From an uncultured bacterium (GTDB taxonomy: Bacteria > Actinomycetota > Coriobacteriia > Coriobacteriales > Eggerthellaceae): DNA of 26,567 bases. The stretch spans positions 1 to 26,567 of the forward strand of contig CAJMOJ010000027.1 in assembly GCA_905215035.1 (NCBI GenBank), in the 5' to 3' direction. The notes beneath the pieces were generated by a model. It saw only the letters and a list, made by a program, of their open reading frames with translations. It was not told where the DNA came from and did not search any database. This document shows, in pieces, positions 8,009 through 14,718 of the stretch; within the stretch, counting starts at the first letter, position 1; each line of letters begins with the position of its first letter. The position numbers and the translations under genes were made by a program.

Positions 8009-9265
8009 TTATGAAAGACGAGCAACTGCTGCCTTAAGTTCATCGACCTTATCAGTACGTTCCCACGTAAATTCAGGAAGCTCACGACCAAAATGACCAT
8101 ATGCTGCCGTCTTACGGAAAATAGGCCTGCGTAAATCCAGTTGTTCAATAATAGCAGCAGGACGCAAGTCAAACACCTCACGAACTGCTTGCTCCAAAAT
8201 TTCTTGATCAACGTAACCGGTCCCAAAGGTGTCAATCATCAATGAGACAGGATGAGCAACACCAATAGCGTAGGCAACCTGAACTTCACAACGATCAGCA
8301 AGACCCGCAGCCACTATATTTTTAGCAACCCAACGTGTTGCGTAGGCCGCAGATCGATCGACCTTAGTGCAATCTTTACCTGAGAACGCACCACCTCCAT
8401 GGCGCCCCATACCGCCATAGGTGTCCACAATAATCTTTCGGCCTGTCAATCCTGAGTCACCCATAGGACCACCCACAACGAAACGACCCGTTGGATTAAT
8501 ATAGATTTTTGGTTCACGATAATCGAGATTCAATGATTCAAAAACAGGCTTAATAACTTCATCAGTAATATCAACAACAAGCTGCTCATGCGTTACATCT
8601 TCTGCATGTTGTGTTGATACCACAACAGCCTCAACACTTATTGGCTTATTGTCCTCGTATTTAACGCTCACCTGCGTTTTTCCATCGGGACGCAAATAGG
8701 TAAGAAGCCCTGATTTACGCACAAAAGCAAGACGCTCCGCAAGACGATGGGCCAAATAAATTGGAAGTGGCATTAAGGTTGGTGTTTCAGTGCATGCATA
8801 TCCAAACATCATGCCTTGATCGCCCGCGCCTGTTTCTGAAAGCTTATCTTGCGCTTCACCATGCTGGGCCTCCCATGATTGGTCGACACCTTGAGCAATA
8901 TCAGGTGATTGTTCATGAATAGCGTTCATAATACCGCACGTATTGCAGTCAAAACCATACTTTGCACGGTCATAGCCAATATCTTTAATAACATCGCGAA
9001 CGATAGAGGGCACATCAACATACGCTTGTGTTCTAATTTCGCCCGTTACAATAACCATGCCGGTCGTGGTCATGGTCTCGCACGCACAACGCACTTGAGA
9101 CGGATCCGCTGGCTGACCCGACGGAGAAACGTATCCCTCTTTTTGTAACGCAATTTCTTTTTCAAGAATTGCATCAAGAATTGCATCTGAAATTTGATCA
9201 CAGATCTTATCAGGATGACCTTCTGTAACTGACTCAGAAGTAAAGATAAAAGAATCCGTTGCCAA
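8009..9265 (-). CDS. metK: S-adenosylmethionine synthetase
   Basis: 418-residue methionine adenosyltransferase, which makes SAM from methionine and ATP in the cytosol, usually as a tetramer. Signature motifs are HPDK (17-20), the ATP-binding GAGDQGMMFGYA (146-157) and the glycine-rich phosphate loop GGGAFSGKD near 290. Length is slightly above the usual 385-400 because of a loop near 40-56. The start codon is TTG at 9265, supported by GGAG 5 nt upstream and by agreement with the family N-terminus. The upstream 182-nt gap to the radical SAM gene carries two hairpins in the minus-strand transcript. The neighbour is itself a SAM-consuming enzyme, which may be coincidence. Confidence 0.97.
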   Translation of the reverse strand: MATDSFIFTSESVTEGHPDKICDQISDAILDAILEKEIALQKEGYVSPSGQPADPSQVRCACETMTTTGMVIVTGEIRTQAYVDVPSIVRDVIKDIGYDRAKYGFDCNTCGIMNAIHEQSPDIAQGVDQSWEAQHGEAQDKLSETGAGDQGMMFGYACTETPTLMPLPIYLAHRLAERLAFVRKSGLLTYLRPDGKTQVSVKYEDNKPISVEAVVVSTQHAEDVTHEQLVVDITDEVIKPVFESLNLDYREPKIYINPTGRFVVGGPMGDSGLTGRKIIVDTYGGMGRHGGGAFSGKDCTKVDRSAAYATRWVAKNIVAAGLADRCEVQVAYAIGVAHPVSLMIDTFGTGYVDQEILEQAVREVFDLRPAAIIEQLDLRRPIFRKTAAYGHFGRELPEFTWERTDKVDELKAAVARLS

Positions 9266-9314
9266 AACAACTCCAACCTATCGCATTCTTTCACAACTAT
9301 ACTGTTTTATTTCA

Positions 9315-9350
9315 ACAATACCTACCACACAACCATGTGGCAGGTATTGT
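9315..9350 (-). terminator. 15-bp hairpin between radical SAM gene and metK
   Basis: The arms 9315-9329 and 9336-9350 pair over 15 positions around a 6-nt loop. Read as minus-strand RNA the only non-Watson-Crick position (9324/9341) is a G-U pair; read as plus-strand RNA it is an A-C mismatch, so the structure belongs to the minus-strand transcript. It lies about 100 nt after the radical SAM stop and 50 nt before the metK start. The 3' tail TTGAAATAAAAC is not a strong U-tract. It may end the radical SAM transcript or act as a metK leader element. Confidence 0.55.
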
Positions 9351-9396
9351 ATACGTCATAATGATTCTTATGGTATCCCTTATTGCGACAATCCCG

Positions 9397-9414
9397 TCTT
9401 GACTCTCGTCAAGA
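9397..9414 (-). other. 7-bp hairpin with GAGA tetraloop
   Basis: On the minus strand TCTTGAC and GTCAAGA pair around GAGA, a GNRA tetraloop, 33 nt after the radical SAM stop. The GNRA loop exists only in the minus-strand RNA. No U-tract follows. Together with the larger hairpin further downstream it makes the 182-nt gap before metK a structured leader or 3' end. Confidence 0.4.
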
Positions 9415-9447
9415 TCAACAACCTATACGGCAATGGGATAGTGGTGC

Positions 9448-10890
9448 TTAATTATTGTGATAGTCAACGCCATCAAACGTACGACCAAGCCGTTTAAACT
9501 TGGCCACATCAGTCTCTGCCATGCCTTGATTAGGCTGCTCACGACGCCATGCCATCTCATCATCGGGATTTTCCCAAATACGCTCTGAGACAGGTATCCA
9601 CTCTTCACACTTCTCAACGCACTTATTGCATAAATCATGAGCATCTTCTTCAGCCTGCAAATCCGTTGAATGTGCTCCTGTTTCATCAACCATTTCTGCG
9701 AGTTTGCCTGGATTGTCAAGAATAGGACAAGGACGAAGTAGATTATCGTTAAAGGGTTGATTGTTGTAATACGCCATAAAGAGCGGTGACTTCAATGCAT
9801 CAAGCAGTGATACCTCTCGAATATTAACGTTGGCATAATGAGCAAATACGCATGGCTCAACATCGCCAGCTGCATTAATATGCAAATAACGACGACCGCC
9901 TGCAATACAGCCACCTACATATTCAGCATCATTCCAGAAATCCAACGTGAAGATTGGCTTAGTTTTACGCATCTCACGAATAAGGTTATAAAGGTGTTCA
10001 CGCTGCTCAGCTGTTGCCATTAAATCAGTAGGCGAATCTTTGCCAACTGGCATATAGGTAAAGATCCATTCAAACAAGGCACCCTTTTCAATCAGCCAAT
10101 CAACAAACTCCTCTGAAGCAATAGAATACGCATTTTCTGAGGTATAGCACGCCGAAATACCAAAAGGCAGGCCTGCTTCTTTAAGCATATCCATTGCATG
10201 GCTAATCTTTTGGAAAATACCATCACCACGGCGACCATCCGTTGCGCTTTCAAATCCCTCAACAGAAATTGCGGGAATAAAGTTTGCTACGCGGATCATA
10301 TCTTGCACAAACTCTTCATCAATAAGTGTTGAGTTGGTAAAACATAAAAACGCACAGTCATCATGCTTCTCACACAACTTAATAAGATCTTTCTTGCGGA
10401 CAAGTGGCTCACCGCCAGTGTAAATATAAATATGAACACCAAGCTCTTTACCCTGTGTGATAATCGAATCAATCTCATCATAGGTAAGATTGAGTTTATG
10501 ACCATACTCAGCTGCCCAACAACCGGTACAGTGAAGATTGCAAGCACTTGTTGGATCGAGCAAGATTGCCCACGGAATATTACATTTTTCTGCTTCGCGA
10601 TTCTTTTCTTGCTCTGGCCATGCTAACAAATTAGCATCTACAACAAATGTTTTAATTAATCGATCACGAACCTTAGGATTGAGGTTCATAATTTTCATGA
10701 TTAGTTGATACCAGTTATTTTCGCTTTCGATTGCCCCATTAATCGCAGCACGTTGAGTTGGAAATACTGATTCGGGAACATACTTATCAACCATTGACAT
10801 AACTTTACGAATGTTAGTCTCAGGGTCCTGAATAAGATAATCAACTGTCTTGTTAAGTGCTACGCGCTTTGCGGAATTAATAACCCCCAT
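9448..10890 (-). CDS. radical SAM protein with SPASM-like C-terminal cysteines
   Basis: 480-residue radical SAM enzyme of unknown substrate. The [4Fe-4S]-SAM motif is C117-x3-C121-x2-C124 (CNLHCTGC), followed by GGEP at 159-162 for SAM binding. Additional cysteines at 328, 347, 388, 421, 424 and 428 look like an auxiliary cluster region of the SPASM/twitch kind. Residues 1-105 form an N-terminal extension with no recognised domain. SPASM members modify peptides or oxidise protein side chains, but HpnH-like and other small-molecule enzymes share the fold, so no reaction is assigned. ATG 10890 has GAGGA 6 nt upstream. It is divergent from a TetR-type regulator gene, which probably controls it. 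Confidence 0.85.
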   Translation of the reverse strand: MGVINSAKRVALNKTVDYLIQDPETNIRKVMSMVDKYVPESVFPTQRAAINGAIESENNWYQLIMKIMNLNPKVRDRLIKTFVVDANLLAWPEQEKNREAEKCNIPWAILLDPTSACNLHCTGCWAAEYGHKLNLTYDEIDSIITQGKELGVHIYIYTGGEPLVRKKDLIKLCEKHDDCAFLCFTNSTLIDEEFVQDMIRVANFIPAISVEGFESATDGRRGDGIFQKISHAMDMLKEAGLPFGISACYTSENAYSIASEEFVDWLIEKGALFEWIFTYMPVGKDSPTDLMATAEQREHLYNLIREMRKTKPIFTLDFWNDAEYVGGCIAGGRRYLHINAAGDVEPCVFAHYANVNIREVSLLDALKSPLFMAYYNNQPFNDNLLRPCPILDNPGKLAEMVDETGAHSTDLQAEEDAHDLCNKCVEKCEEWIPVSERIWENPDDEMAWRREQPNQGMAETDVAKFKRLGRTFDGVDYHNN

Positions 10891-10936
10891 ATTTTCCTCA
10901 CTTATCCTTTAAGTAACAGTTGTGTAATTTAAAGTG

Positions 10937-10942
10937 AGTATA
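10937..10942 (-). promoter_or_regulatory. candidate -10 (TATACT) for radical SAM gene
   Basis: Minus-strand TATACT lies about 50 nt upstream of ATG 10890. The hexamer 17 nt further upstream (TGGGTT) is a poor -35, which would suit a regulated promoter. Support is limited to the -10 match and location. Confidence 0.3.
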
Positions 10943-10978
10943 GATTATCCTATTTTGAAAACCCATCCATTACTTTTT

Positions 10979-11001
10979 TGTTTCGTAAACATCATGTTGA
11001 T
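10979..11001. promoter_or_regulatory. adjacent palindromes, candidate TetR operator
   Basis: Two abutting inverted repeats lie in the divergent region: TGTTTCGTAAACA (10979-10991, arms TGTTT/AAACA) and ATCATGTTGAT (10991-11001, arms ATCA/TGAT). The second overlaps TTGATT at 10997-11002, a possible -35 for the TetR gene, whose candidate -10 TATGAT is at 11018-11023. TetR-family proteins commonly bind short palindromes in the divergent region beside their own gene. Assignment is inference from position and symmetry. Confidence 0.4.
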
Positions 11002-11017
11002 TTTCCCAGGAAACAAC

Positions 11018-11023
11018 TATGAT
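11018..11023 (+). promoter_or_regulatory. candidate -10 (TATGAT) for tetR-type gene
   Basis: TATGAT lies 20 nt before ATG 11044. TTGATT at 10997-11002 would be a -35 with a short 15-nt spacer; TGTTGA at 10995-11000 gives 17 nt but a poorer match. A start site near 11030 would leave a short leader carrying the GTGAGGG ribosome site. Confidence 0.35.
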
Positions 11024-11043
11024 TCTAGCGTGAGTGAGGGATC

Positions 11044-11730
11044 ATGTTAGCACCGCAAGCCCGTACTATGGATCGCCGCGTAACAAAAACAAAAGCGGCA
11101 ATTCAAAAAGCTTTCTTTACCCTATTAGAGGACCACGAATACTCTGAAATTACCGTTACCGCTCTAGCTAGAGAAGCCAATATCGATCGCAAAACGTTCT
11201 ACACTCACTACCGCACCCTTGATGATGTACTTGACGATATCGCTCATGACACGGTTACATATCTTATTGATCAAATTGATCTTGTTCATTTTTTTGATGA
11301 TGTAGAAACAAACGCTGAGCGTTTTTTCACTGCTCTCAACGCTCTCTTAGAAGAACGAGGTGTTATGGGAATATCGCATCGAAAAGTAATTACACGCGAT
11401 AAGTTTTTACAAATTTGGTCACGTCAATTCAATGATTCTCTTATAGCAAAAGCACAATTAAACTTCACATCTAAACGACGTCAAATCCTTAATCTTACTA
11501 TTCAGTATTATTCGGGCGGGCTCTTTTCTCTCTATCAAGCTTGGCTTGACGCAGAAAGACCCATTAGTATTCAAAAGCTCTCTCAACTTGCAAGCACTAA
11601 TATCTTATTTGGTCTTACAGGAACCCATAAAAAGCTCTACAGCGCAACAACATCCTCAGCGCCTGCAGAAAATACACCAAAACCAGCAACAACTTCTTCA
11701 GTAGCCTCTTCGCCATCACCAACCGCATAA
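11044..11730 (+). CDS. TetR/AcrR-family transcriptional regulator
   Basis: 228-residue DNA-binding regulator. Residues 9-62 form the TetR_N domain: a helix starting VTKTKAAIQKAFFTLLEDH and the HTH (ITVTALAREANIDRKTFYTHY) near 38-58. The rest, to about 195, is the helical ligand and dimer domain, which is not conserved enough to suggest a ligand. The last 25-30 residues are a low-complexity Ala/Pro/Ser/Thr tail. ATG 11044 has GTGAGGG 4-10 nt upstream; ATG 11068 (M9) is an alternative. The ATP-grasp-like gene begins 9 nt after its stop, so it is cotranscribed, and the divergent radical SAM gene is the likely regulated partner. Confidence 0.88.
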   Translation: MLAPQARTMDRRVTKTKAAIQKAFFTLLEDHEYSEITVTALAREANIDRKTFYTHYRTLDDVLDDIAHDTVTYLIDQIDLVHFFDDVETNAERFFTALNALLEERGVMGISHRKVITRDKFLQIWSRQFNDSLIAKAQLNFTSKRRQILNLTIQYYSGGLFSLYQAWLDAERPISIQKLSQLASTNILFGLTGTHKKLYSATTSSAPAENTPKPATTSSVASSPSPTA

Positions 11731-11739
11731 GGAGTCATT

Positions 11740-13104
11740 ATGCAAGATCAAGCGTTAACTCAAGAATACTTCGACATTCTTGCTTCTCTTAAGGGAGATA
11801 TCGAGGGAAGAAAAGCAGCGCAAGCATATATGCAAACTTCAACTGCTATTGTGCATCATCAAGTCGTTGCTTGTTCTTTTATACCTCGTCTCTACAATGA
11901 TGAAATCTGGAAAAGCTTTGCTGCAATTGCAGAAACAACCCATCGCATACTTTGTAAAGTCATCGAACATTATTTGAATGATGCAGCATACCGTCGTATC
12001 TTTTCTTATGATCCGCGACTCGAGGAACTTATTTTGCTTCCTCGAGGCTATGATGCTCTCCTACCCTTTGCCCGCATTGACGTCTTTTTTAACGAAGACA
12101 CACTTGAGTGCGGGTTTTGCGAATTTAACGCAGACGGCTCCTCGGGTATGAATGAAAATCGTGAAATTACCCACTCTATAGAACAAAGCCAAACATATCA
12201 GCGTATGGCTCAAGTTCACACACTAGAACCTTGTGAACTGTTCTATACCTGGGCTCGTGAATTTATTGCTATCTATCAAAGTTACCAACATGCTGTTTCT
12301 CAGCCACGATTTGCTATTTGTGATTATCTCGATCACGGTGTTGTCGATGAGTTTAAAGTATTCTGCACAATCTTTGCAGAGCTGGGCTATGAGTGCGTCG
12401 TGTGCGACGTTCGTGATCTTGTATTTGACGGAGAAACACTTCAAACTAGCGAAGGATTAGAAGTCAATGCAATTTGGAGACGTTCAGTTACTAATGACGT
12501 ATTAGAATTCTGGGATGAATCACAAGACCTTATCAGTGCCGTTCGTGCAGAAAAGGTTGCTCTAATTGGTAGTTTTGCTGGACACATTGTTCACGATAAA
12601 CAAATTTTTGAAGCGCTCTACCATCCGCTTACTCAAGCATTTTTAACTAATGAGGAAAATGCCTTTATCGCAAGCCATGTACCCCAAACGCGTTTTTTGG
12701 ATGATGAGCATGTCAACATTGCAGAGATTCGTGCTACCAAAGATCAGTGGATTATTAAACCAACCGATGCCTATGGCGCACAAGACGTTTTTGCAGGGAT
12801 AGGACAAACTCAACAAGCATGGGATGCACTTATTGATCGTTTTGCAAATAAAGCAAGTGGCGCTCCTTTCTTAGTGCAACGATACATTACGCCTTATCAA
12901 ACACTCACGCTCCCTCCTGATAGTGCTATTCTCACCACGCCGCCAGAACAGGTGGAAACCACCCCTCGGTGGTATAACAACCTACAGGGACTCTATGTAT
13001 ACAATGGAGTGTTTACCGGCGTTTTTTCACGTTTAGGCCCCCAAGCAACCATTTCCAAGGACTGTGAGGGCATGACGGCTGCTACTATTCATGTATATGA
13101 TTAA
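11740..13104 (+). CDS. ATP-grasp-like protein of unknown substrate
   Basis: 454-residue protein, tentatively ATP-grasp. Supporting features are FNADGSSGMNENRE at 129-142, resembling the substrate/metal loop of glutathionylspermidine-synthase-type and related ATP-grasp enzymes; WIIKPTDAYGAQDVFAG at 337-353, resembling the ATP-binding lysine strand and glycine loop; FLVQRYITP at 377-385; and a C-terminal strand pair YVYNGVFTGVFSRLG at 419-433. ATP-grasp enzymes usually join a carboxylate to an amine or thiol through an acyl phosphate. AGGAG sits 7 nt before ATG 11740. It is the second gene of a TetR-led unit, with a DUF1461 membrane gene 69 nt downstream. It could instead be a pseudoenzyme of the fold. 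Confidence 0.55.
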   Translation: MQDQALTQEYFDILASLKGDIEGRKAAQAYMQTSTAIVHHQVVACSFIPRLYNDEIWKSFAAIAETTHRILCKVIEHYLNDAAYRRIFSYDPRLEELILLPRGYDALLPFARIDVFFNEDTLECGFCEFNADGSSGMNENREITHSIEQSQTYQRMAQVHTLEPCELFYTWAREFIAIYQSYQHAVSQPRFAICDYLDHGVVDEFKVFCTIFAELGYECVVCDVRDLVFDGETLQTSEGLEVNAIWRRSVTNDVLEFWDESQDLISAVRAEKVALIGSFAGHIVHDKQIFEALYHPLTQAFLTNEENAFIASHVPQTRFLDDEHVNIAEIRATKDQWIIKPTDAYGAQDVFAGIGQTQQAWDALIDRFANKASGAPFLVQRYITPYQTLTLPPDSAILTTPPEQVETTPRWYNNLQGLYVYNGVFTGVFSRLGPQATISKDCEGMTAATIHVYD

Positions 13105-13173
13105 GTGCGATATATGATTACGTCTAGCAACAACAATCAATGAAACATTTTCAAAGATATGGGAGTAAGTATC

Positions 13174-14040
13174 ATGACGAGCAAGAAAAAATCACAACAG
13201 CTCGGCACTCTTTCTCCCTTTATTAAAAGCGTAGTATCACTTATTGATTATTTCTCACTCATTTGTGCGCTTTTTCTTTGCGGTCTCATGATTTGCTTTT
13301 TACCCGTAACCACCCAAATTGTTGGACACACCTTTGGATCATGGAATAACGCACAGTACTCAGAAGAAGAAATGGCAACTATTGCCTCAGCAGCACGAGC
13401 GTTTGCCTTTGATTCTTCTGACAATGGGGCTTACCTCAATAAAACCATTTGGGAAGTTTTTTCACGCTACCAACCACAACTTGCACAAAGTATTGCTGAA
13501 CATGCTCCTATTACAACAGTAGAATCTCTATCTTCAGCGTTTGCCTACGCCCAAAGCACTGAAGGTGTCTCTAATCGAATGCTCCAGAGCTATCTCTTTG
13601 ACGAAAACGCAGAAATGCACCTTGCAGACTGTACGCATCTTTTTGACGTCACGCGCATACTTTTTACGATTACATTTCTCATCAGTTTAATCTGCTCATT
13701 GATCCTTCATAAACATCAATGCATCCGGCGTCTCAGTATTGTTCTTATTGCTGGTGCAGCTACTATTTTGGTAATCATTGGCGTTTTATTGATATGGCTT
13801 CTTTTTGACTTTAATGGACTTTTTAGTCTATTCCATCAACTGTTTTTCGATCCCAATACGTGGCGTTTCCCTATTGATTCGCTTTTAATTAGCCTCTTCC
13901 CTATGCCCTTTTGGTCTGCCATGGTTGGCATCTGGGTTGCAGGAACCTTCTTAGCATCATTGCTTCTGATAGGATTAGGACTTTACTTTCAGAACAAACT
14001 CAATAACGCCACCCCAGACGCAGTATCACATAAAAAATAA
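13174..14040 (+). CDS. DUF1461 (TIGR01906-type) integral membrane protein
   Basis: 288-residue membrane protein. An N-terminal hydrophobic segment (about 20-45) is followed by a roughly 110-residue extracytoplasmic-looking region, then HLADCTHLFDVTRILF and four hydrophobic segments. The FSLFHQLFFDPNTWRFP and FPMPFW motifs are characteristic of DUF1461, whose function is unknown. I prefer ATG 13174 because GGGAG lies 8 nt upstream; the in-frame ATG 13159 overlaps that ribosome site and has none of its own. It follows the ATP-grasp-like gene by 69 nt on the same strand. Its final codons (CAT AAA AAA TAA) form one arm of an inverted repeat shared with the convergent gene. Confidence 0.75.
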   Translation: MTSKKKSQQLGTLSPFIKSVVSLIDYFSLICALFLCGLMICFLPVTTQIVGHTFGSWNNAQYSEEEMATIASAARAFAFDSSDNGAYLNKTIWEVFSRYQPQLAQSIAEHAPITTVESLSSAFAYAQSTEGVSNRMLQSYLFDENAEMHLADCTHLFDVTRILFTITFLISLICSLILHKHQCIRRLSIVLIAGAATILVIIGVLLIWLLFDFNGLFSLFHQLFFDPNTWRFPIDSLLISLFPMPFWSAMVGIWVAGTFLASLLLIGLGLYFQNKLNNATPDAVSHKK

Positions 14041-14069
14041 ATCGCTCTCCTTGCCCTTTATTTTTTATG
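14029..14069. terminator. 13-bp inverted repeat spanning two convergent stops
   Basis: CATAAAAAATAAA at 14029-14041 is perfectly complementary to TTTATTTTTTATG at 14057-14069, with a 15-nt loop. The DUF1461 stop (14038-14040) and the GatB/YqeY stop (complement of 14065-14067) each lie inside an arm. Both directions would give an A-tract, a loop and a U-tract. The stem has only one G-C pair, so intrinsic termination would be weak; a bidirectional terminator is the simplest reading. Confidence 0.5.
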
Positions 14070-14508
14070 AAAGCTTTGTTCCTACAAGTTGTGCAGCAAG
14101 CGCTTTGTCAAAATTACCACCTGTTTTAACGGTCAATTCTTTCATGACTTTGCCCATATCCTTTTTGGATGATGCACCTGTCTCAGCGATAACCTCATCA
14201 ACTAATCCTGCAAGAGCATCTCCTGAAAGTTGCTCAGGTAAATATGACTCCAGAATCGCAACTTGTTCGGTAAGCTTTTCGGTACGCTCAGGATCATTGC
14301 CCGCTTTAATAGAGCCATCGAGCGTTTCTTTGGTCTGTTTGATCGTACGCTTAAGCATATCGTTTACATCTTGTTCTGTAATCTCACGACGCTCATTCAC
14401 TTCAATATTTTTGAGCTCAGTTTTTACCATACGTAAAATATCGCGACGATTTGCATCCTTATCACGCATAGCCTGTTTAATCTCTTCATCTAATTCTGCA
14501 TAATTCAT
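14065..14508 (-). CDS. GatB/YqeY domain protein
   Basis: 147-residue stand-alone YqeY-family protein, mostly helical, related to the C-terminal tRNA-binding domain of the GatB amidotransferase subunit. Family features include the LRMVKTELKNIEV helix, the LESYLPEQLS turn and the GASSKKDMGKVMKEL segment. It is not GatB itself, since the catalytic and kinase parts are absent, and its cellular role is not well defined. I chose ATG 14508 because AGGAG lies 8-9 nt upstream; a GTG at 14517 abuts that site too closely. It is monocistronic and convergent with the DUF1461 gene, with 24 nt between the stops. Confidence 0.88.
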   Translation of the reverse strand: MNYAELDEEIKQAMRDKDANRRDILRMVKTELKNIEVNERREITEQDVNDMLKRTIKQTKETLDGSIKAGNDPERTEKLTEQVAILESYLPEQLSGDALAGLVDEVIAETGASSKKDMGKVMKELTVKTGGNFDKALAAQLVGTKLS

Positions 14509-14619
14509 ACAACTCACTCCTCACCTAGCATTCAGCAAGTACTTAGACTCTCTTCAAAAAATATGGTGATACCTTAACACGTTCACGGACCCCGCGCGTA
14601 AATTCGCCCAATCTTTTAG

Positions 14620-14652
14620 TAGAACGAACCCGTGTCCAAATGAATCGTTCTA
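14620..14652. repeat. 8-bp inverted repeat in divergent intergenic region
   Basis: TAGAACGA (14620-14627) and TCGTTCTA (14645-14652) form a perfect inverted repeat with 17 nt between. It sits 67-99 nt before the YitT-kinase start, in the 210-nt gap between this gene and the divergent GatB/YqeY gene. It could be an operator or a leader hairpin. Apart from it I see no convincing promoter in this gap. Confidence 0.45.
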
Positions 14653-14718
14653 TCATTTCTTATACCTATTAAATATCTGACATGTATTCAAGGGTAAAAA
14701 AGAAATGAGGGCATATAC

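Noticed and set aside
9266..9447. Known SAM riboswitch ahead of metK
   Set aside because: I could not recognise the conserved core of any SAM riboswitch class; only two simple hairpins are evident.
13114..13146. Nine-residue reading frame MITSSNNNQ as a possible precursor peptide
   Set aside because: No ribosome site, too short, and no leader-core features.
14051..14503. Plus-strand open frame of 150 codons
   Set aside because: It is antisense to the GatB/YqeY gene, Ser-rich, and lacks a ribosome site; a shadow of codon bias.
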